Shown here: in pieces, positions 29,555 to 29,941 of the stretch
Layout of the letters: each line of letters begins with the position of its first letter
How positions within the stretch are numbered: the first letter of the stretch is position 1
From: a virus
IMG/VR virus record: IMGVR_UViG_3300037110_000098
Coordinates: 1 to 29,941 of that record
Length of the DNA: 29,941 nt
Direction: 5' to 3' (one strand)
Program-made: the position numbers and the translations under genes
The notes under the pieces: model-generated
The model's input: only the letters and a program-made list of their open reading frames with translations
What the model was told of the DNA's origin: nothing
Databases searched by the model: none

Positions 29555-29941
29555 ATGGCGACACTAACTTTGGCTTCGAAATATAAAAGAGGGACAACAG
29601 ACTGGTTAGCGTTGAGTCCAAGTGAATTGCGTGATTTATATTTTTACGGGATTCATTTAACTGCTAAGGACGGGACGACTATTAGTGATTCTACTTATGA
29701 TACAATCATCTCTTCAGCTCAAAAGAAGATAGAAGCGATGTTTGCTATTAAGTTGACACCACAGATAATACAGGAATCTATATCATTTTATCGTGATGAC
29801 TTTGAGGCTTTCGGCTATGTGCGGTCATCATATCCAATAGTACAATGTTTTAAGCTGGATGGGTATGTAGGCACGATAAAGCAAATTGATTATCCGGTGG
29901 AATGGTTGAGTATAAGGGCAAGTGGTGACGGAGAAACATTC
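29555..29941 (+). CDS. Head-completion/connector protein candidate (partial)
   Basis: 129 codons are present and the frame stays open to the window end. The sequence has a Tyr/Leu-rich N-terminus (LSPSELRDLYFYGIHLTAKD), helix-rich DTIISSAQKKIEAMFAIKLT, and then beta-like segments (ESISFYRDDFEAFGYVRSSY; VEWLSIRASGDGETF). Proteins of the gp6/gp15-type connector or head-completion group follow the capsid gene in many phages and start with such helices. The assignment rests on place and general pattern only. The gap 29434-29554 before it holds a TTG-started 24-codon frame at 29438 and a TAAATTTG promoter-like motif at 29533, neither convincing. Confidence 0.5.
   Translation, partial: MATLTLASKYKRGTTDWLALSPSELRDLYFYGIHLTAKDGTTISDSTYDTIISSAQKKIEAMFAIKLTPQIIQESISFYRDDFEAFGYVRSSYPIVQCFKLDGYVGTIKQIDYPVEWLSIRASGDGETF

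Overview
The window looks like part of the late (virion structure) region of a tailed double-stranded DNA phage or prophage. The evidence is a run of same-strand, tightly packed genes that includes a portal protein, a MuF/SPP1 gp7-type head protein, an XkdF-like prohead protease, a scaffold candidate, a major capsid protein and fibre-like proteins. The host is probably a member of the Bacteroidota. The DNA is AT-rich, most starts have an A/T-rich leader instead of a Shine-Dalgarno sequence (clear exceptions at 1073 and 7438), and several families (DUF1566/Lcl variable protein, DUF5675, DUF6734-like glycosyltransferase) are typical of that phylum and its phages. All credible genes are on the + strand. 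No tRNA, rRNA, CRISPR array, integrase, large terminase or reverse transcriptase is visible.

Layout. 1-729: the end of one, and all of a second, DUF1566-like protein whose 3' ends look like variable regions of a diversity-generating retroelement (DGR), followed by a small ORF that reuses the same start block. 889-1954: small unknown proteins. 2221-6377: a possible small terminase, a long hexapeptide-repeat protein and the portal. 6382-7863: small proteins including DUF5675. 7910-11170: a strikingly AT-rich cargo block coding an amidohydrolase, a GT-A-like glycosyltransferase, an FkbM methyltransferase and a radical SAM enzyme. 11186-12218: the MuF-type head protein. 12305-16316: fibre-like proteins, one a six-unit YVTN-type beta-propeller. 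16319-18734: small membrane proteins (holin-like candidates), a second glycosyltransferase and unknowns. 18731-23834: a DUF5661/DUF6496-like protein, a second hexapeptide protein, a Nudix protein and a 769-residue protein with a ParB-like segment and a type IB topoisomerase domain. 23818-27408: protease, scaffold candidate and capsid, closed by a strong terminator. 27501-29045: a TnpB-only IS200/IS605-type element with a structured 3' RNA. 29080-29941: the start of a head-completion region, cut by the window end.

How the parts fit. Portal, MuF protein, protease, scaffold and capsid form the prohead. The enzymes fused to or lying between structural genes (Nudix, ParB-like/TopoIB, MuF) resemble the polyvalent virion cargo proteins known from large phages, which may be injected with the genome. 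The glycosyltransferase/FkbM/radical SAM/amidohydrolase block could modify virion or host surface glycans, but this is inference. Host-range flexibility seems to be built in at two or more places: the DGR-like tandem targets and the repeat-built beta-propeller. The hexapeptide proteins also evolve by repeat exchange, though their role is unknown.

The best leads are the DGR-type variable cassettes without a local reverse transcriptase, the TopoIB fusion in the head operon, and the compact TnpB/omega-RNA element directly behind the capsid gene.
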